Of a stretch of 64,000 nucleotides of DNA, positions 60,901 through 64,000 are shown piece after piece. Position 1 is the stretch's first letter. Every line of letters begins with the position of its first letter. The stretch is taken from assembly GCA_000499405.2 (NCBI GenBank), contig HG738138.1, positions 12,649,208 through 12,713,207 on the forward strand, read 5' to 3'. The notes under the pieces are model-generated. The model ran no database searches. It was not told the DNA's origin and saw only the letters and a list, made by a program, of their open reading frames with translations. A program made the position numbers and the translations under genes. The DNA is from Onchocerca volvulus. Lineage: Eukaryota > Nematoda > Chromadorea > Rhabditida > Onchocercidae.

Positions 60901-63281
60901 TGATGTATAAATTTGAGGAATTTTTATAATTTTAATATGAATTTAAGGCTAATCAAAAAGATCCAGTTTCTATTATCTTTAGTTTGAATCTCATTTTGAG
61001 AAGAAACAACAAAATTTTGGAAGAATTTCAGGATAGAAACAGAAATACATTCTAAAAAGTGTCGTACATTTAAGGTACAAGAAATTCTGCAAATTGCCCT
61101 TATAATAAATGAATGCAATGAAAGTAATTTGTTCAAATTATGCTTAAAATAGGATGTTTTAGTTTCAGCATCCAAATAGAAAAGAATAATGTTAAGGAGG
61201 GAAGGTTGAAGGTCTCCAGGGAGGTTGACAAGAAAAATCTGCTCTCAATCCAGGCTCTCTGTCTCCTCGTATCCTACAATGATTTTCCGGCTTGCTACAA
61301 ATTGAATATTCTTTCGGAGACATTTGCAGATGAATGATTCGTGATTGCCACTGCATAAATAATGAAATTCGCAGTAACAGAATGAGATTCCGACTTCGTT
61401 TTCCTCTCTTGGGATAGTAGGATGGTAATTGAAAGAAACATCCACACTTTCCTGTAATACTTTTATTCAATTTCTGGAACACATAATCCTTTTACAGAAC
61501 AAAATTTTTACAATAAACAATAAATTCCATCAATTCAGATAGATTTGTGAAATTTTAATCCAAACAATTCAACAATTTGTAAAGACAATATCGAAGAATA
61601 TATATGAAATAAATGATGAATGATATCCGATATATTTCAAGTTTTTATTCCTTGCCATATAATGCTTTTACGAAATCCATCTAAGTTATCCGTGGTACTC
61701 GACAATAATGAGAACATATTTCCGATCGAAATTTTTGACAAGTTCAGAATATACTGTCTGTTTTAGAATAGCTTTGATCAAACGACTGCCAAATGCGCAA
61801 ATGATTTGACGGCCAGAATAATTCATAACTATCTTCGCAAAGTTCATTGATCAAACAATCCTAGCAGTGCTGTTTGTAATAATGGGATCACGTAGATTAT
61901 CGCGTCATACCATATCTAATGTTAATACTGTTATTTTTTCATTTGTCTCATTTTCGAAATATATTTCTGAAATCTTTAATATGAGTAAAATTGCTTCTAC
62001 ACAAAGGAAAAGTTTTAAAAGTCCGAAAGTTAGCAATCGAATTTCAGACAGTCATTATGAATTTAAATTTAACATTCACACTAAACGTCATAAATTATTA
62101 GTTTGAAAATTAATGCCTAGAAGAGCGTAGGAATTGCTACTTTTTTAATATAACTAAGTGCTAAAGAAGCAACTGAATGCATAGATGATGAAAAACTGTG
62201 GCAACTTAAATTAAAACTGCAATATTCTAATCAATGATAACTTGTGCATTATATTGAATTGAATATTTCTTTTCTAAATCTCAGAGATTGTCATTTTTAT
62301 AAACTTTATTTCCTCTAACTCCTGACTGTCTAATAATAAGACCTGCCACTTCTTAAAAAGTTATTTAGTTTTACTGAATTCAACGATTAATTAAGATCTA
62401 TTTTCTTATATGATTATAATTCTTGTAATTTGAATAAATATAGAGAGTTTAGACGAAGTTTTTTTTTTCATGTTTTTGATATTAAAAGCTTGTCTTTGAT
62501 GAAGAATTTCGCCAAGTCTAAATTATCAAAATGTACTATCATAAAAATAGCATTAAGAGCAACTAATTAATTATGGACAAAAAAACCACCTGCATCATAT
62601 ATTATTACGAATCAAATGAAATTTAAAATAAAATGTAAACAACAAGCAACTTGCAATTCTTAATAAGCCTCGCTAAAATTATTCAGCACTTAAATTCTAG
62701 CGCAAATAAAAAGAAGAATCAATTTTACTAACAAATTAGTGAATCACAGTGAGGATAGATATTAACAAAATACCGCTAAAGACTGTAAAAGTGAAAAAGG
62801 AAGATTTTGGCAGGATGCAAAGCACTTTTAAGTAGTATTAACTTGTTTCACTTCGTTATCATCAGAAACGTCAAATCTTCGCTTTTGACCAATAATTTGT
62901 AAAAATGACAATAGTTTTTATTTCCATTCAAAGAAATATTACGCCTACAGTATAATTTATCTGATTTTTCCATTAATCTTAACTTATTTCAATAAAATTA
63001 AGAACAAAATACTTGAAATGACAAATGGATGGTTCATTCAGCTACATGATCTCATTAAAATCATTCTAGATATCGTCAAAATTGCAAGCTTATTAACCAT
63101 TCTGACTATATATTTCTTCCAATTAATCAACCTATTTGTTTATTTGTTAATTTTCGAAAATTCAGCTCCACCACCATATGAAAGTTCGCTAAATGAAGAT
63201 CCACAGCGAAGAAATGATTGGCATTGTTTATTGGAAAATCAAGTCAACGATACGAGGCAAGACGGGGCCATATTCCAGTGA
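51912..63281 (+). CDS. Shisa-like single-pass transmembrane protein with C-terminal PPPY motif, 4 exons
   Basis: The join is 51912-52267, 58977-59089, 59234-59320 and 63166-63281 (TGA), 223 aa, phase-consistent. Domains in order: signal peptide or anchor (about 1-38, YIIVPLILVLRIVDAV), a Ser-rich linker with Ser repeats, and a compact Cys cluster. The cluster has paired cysteines (CPDF...YCCPSH, then YYCCSQEH), as in Shisa/VOPP1-type ectodomains. Next come a polar helix (EAEQAAEIRRQFIKN), one membrane helix (YLAVIIVGVIGTIILLTV), a juxtamembrane Cys patch (MCLCKNLSFC), and a cytoplasmic Gln/Ala-rich tail with PPPY, a WW-domain ligand. Shisa proteins act at ER or plasma membrane on receptor trafficking; a precise role here is inference. 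Introns of 6.7 and 3.8 kb are unusually long for the window. Exon 3 has tandem acceptors 9 nt apart (59234 or 59243), which would add or drop three residues. Confidence 0.85.
56955..57270 (+). repeat. Diverged tandem duplication rich in AAC/GAT trinucleotides
   Basis: The first copy (about 56955-57095) and second (about 57140-57270) share GCGATAACAATAA / GTGATAACAATAA, AACAGCAACA, TAACGATGATG and (C/G)ATATTTAGTTT-type blocks in the same order. Confidence 0.6.
57974..58306 (-). other. 110-codon intronic ORF, possibly a nested gene or relic
   Basis: It lies antisense within the Shisa-like gene's first intron. Composition is less biased than other ORFs (for example NLITIILHFANEIIPLGSNS and SIKVDRNYWDKIWAKFQRLF). 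No signal, domain or splice partner was identified. A second minus-strand ORF (58515-58333) lies just upstream in another frame. Confidence 0.2.
59321..63165 (+). other. 3.8-kb third intron of the Shisa-like gene
   Basis: No coding exon compatible with the phase-1 junction was found. ORFs at 61140-61482 on both strands and 61867-62106 are unsupported. Confidence 0.5.
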
Positions 63282-63477
63282 TCAGGGCATTTATTAAAAA
63301 TTTTCTCTCTCTTTTACTAGGTTTTTTTTTTCTCCCATCAGAATTGTAATTCATGTTCATAGCAACTTTTTCTTCTGTTCTTTTTTTAAAAAAAAAAACC
63401 TTTTTTTTAAAGGAATTTAATATGAATTCAAAAAATACGATACAAACATTTTTTTTTTTTTAGATTAAACATATTTC

Positions 63478-63507
63478 AAATGTCTAAATTCAAAATTAGA
63501 CATTTTA
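63478..63507. repeat. Short hairpin in 3' flank of the Shisa-like gene
   Basis: AAATGTCTAA and TTAGACATTT are exact reverse complements separated by about 8-10 nt. It sits about 200 bp after the stop codon, probably in the 3' UTR. Confidence 0.75.
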
Positions 63508-64000
63508 AAAATTTTTTCTTCTTTTTCATTTTTCTATTATGGATGTTACTTTAATAAAATGTCTGATGTTTTCCATCGCTTTTTTTGTATTATAACTTCT
63601 TTTTTTTTTTTTTTTTTTATTGTATTATATGTCCAATGGTGCTTATTTGCTTATTACAAAAAATTTTCCCAGCAGTTGCTGATGGTTACTTTTTAGTGCT
63701 ATAATATCAATTGCTTTTTGCTATCAACCAAAAAAAAAAAAACATTTCTTCGGGTAAATTTTAGGATGAAGTAATTGATGAAAGTATTTTCTAACTCACT
63801 TTCTGTTCCACTTTTTTCCTGCATAATTTTCCAAATAATTATATCATGCTTGCCATATTTTTAATTTTTTAAAAAAAAGGAAAGAAAAAACCATAATTCA
63901 AAAGGAATTCCCAAAGATTAAGAAATCTTGACAAATTAAAAAAATTAAAATGAAATGCGGAAGCATATTAAAAAAATCCTCAGAAAATCAAAGAATAACG

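Noticed and set aside
61140..61482. ORFs on both strands inside intron 3 of the Shisa-like gene
   Set aside because: They overlap antisense to each other, have no recognised domain and do not fit the phase of the flanking exons.
1..64000. CRISPR arrays, bacterial operons, ribosome binding sites, rRNA genes
   Set aside because: None seen. Spliced genes and SL1-like sequences show a eukaryotic nuclear context, and no 5S rRNA was recognised beside the SL1-like sequences.

Overview
This is a very A+T-rich eukaryotic window. Its compact multi-exon genes have GTAAGT/GTTAGT-type donors and TTTTCAG/TTTTAG acceptors. It also carries two near-matches to the nematode SL1 spliced leader, BEL/Pao and Helitron relics, and abundant homopolymer and dinucleotide tracts. 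Together these suggest a nematode nuclear genome, most likely a spirurid or filarial worm. I inferred the species group from gene architecture and SL1 and could not test it. All exon joins below were made by eye from splice sites and reading-frame phase.

Layout. 545-4293 (minus): a complete seven-exon GT43 beta-1,3-glucuronosyltransferase, the best-supported gene. 5617-6349 (minus): a probable small secreted or GPI-type protein with three phase-consistent exons. 6.4-20.3 kb: a gene-poor stretch of simple repeats with a diverged direct duplication, a G-rich purine tract, a Cys-cluster ORF and a doubtful coding relic. 20.8-22.1 kb: a direct duplication of about 300 bp and two small minus-strand ORFs, one built of 21-residue repeats. 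22.2-25.1 kb (plus): a six-exon gene for a low-complexity S/T/P/Q-rich protein of unknown function. 25.1-28.0 kb: a partial duplication of that gene's 3' end, with a decayed BEL/Pao gag relic between the two copies. 29.6-31.1 kb: an orphan terminal exon and another gag-like scrap. 31.7-32.5 kb: an inverted-repeat element and two SL1-like sequences in opposite orientations. 33.4-34.6 kb (minus): a coiled-coil gene or pseudogene. 34.8-37.0 kb: the 3' part of a decayed Helitron, a perfect 60-bp palindrome and Helitron-like debris. 37.97-39.46 kb (plus): a five-exon gene for a single-pass, probably mitochondrial protein. 39.5-51.9 kb: gene-poor, with microsatellites and a small GC-rich island. 51.9-63.3 kb (plus): a four-exon Shisa-like transmembrane gene with very long introns.

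The genes do not form an evident pathway or operon. The recognisable functions are Golgi glycosylation, a membrane adaptor-like protein and a putative mitochondrial membrane protein. The most unusual items are the paired SL1-like sequences, the P/Q-repeat gene whose repeat tract is open in three frames, and the palindromes and duplicated ends associated with mobile-element debris.
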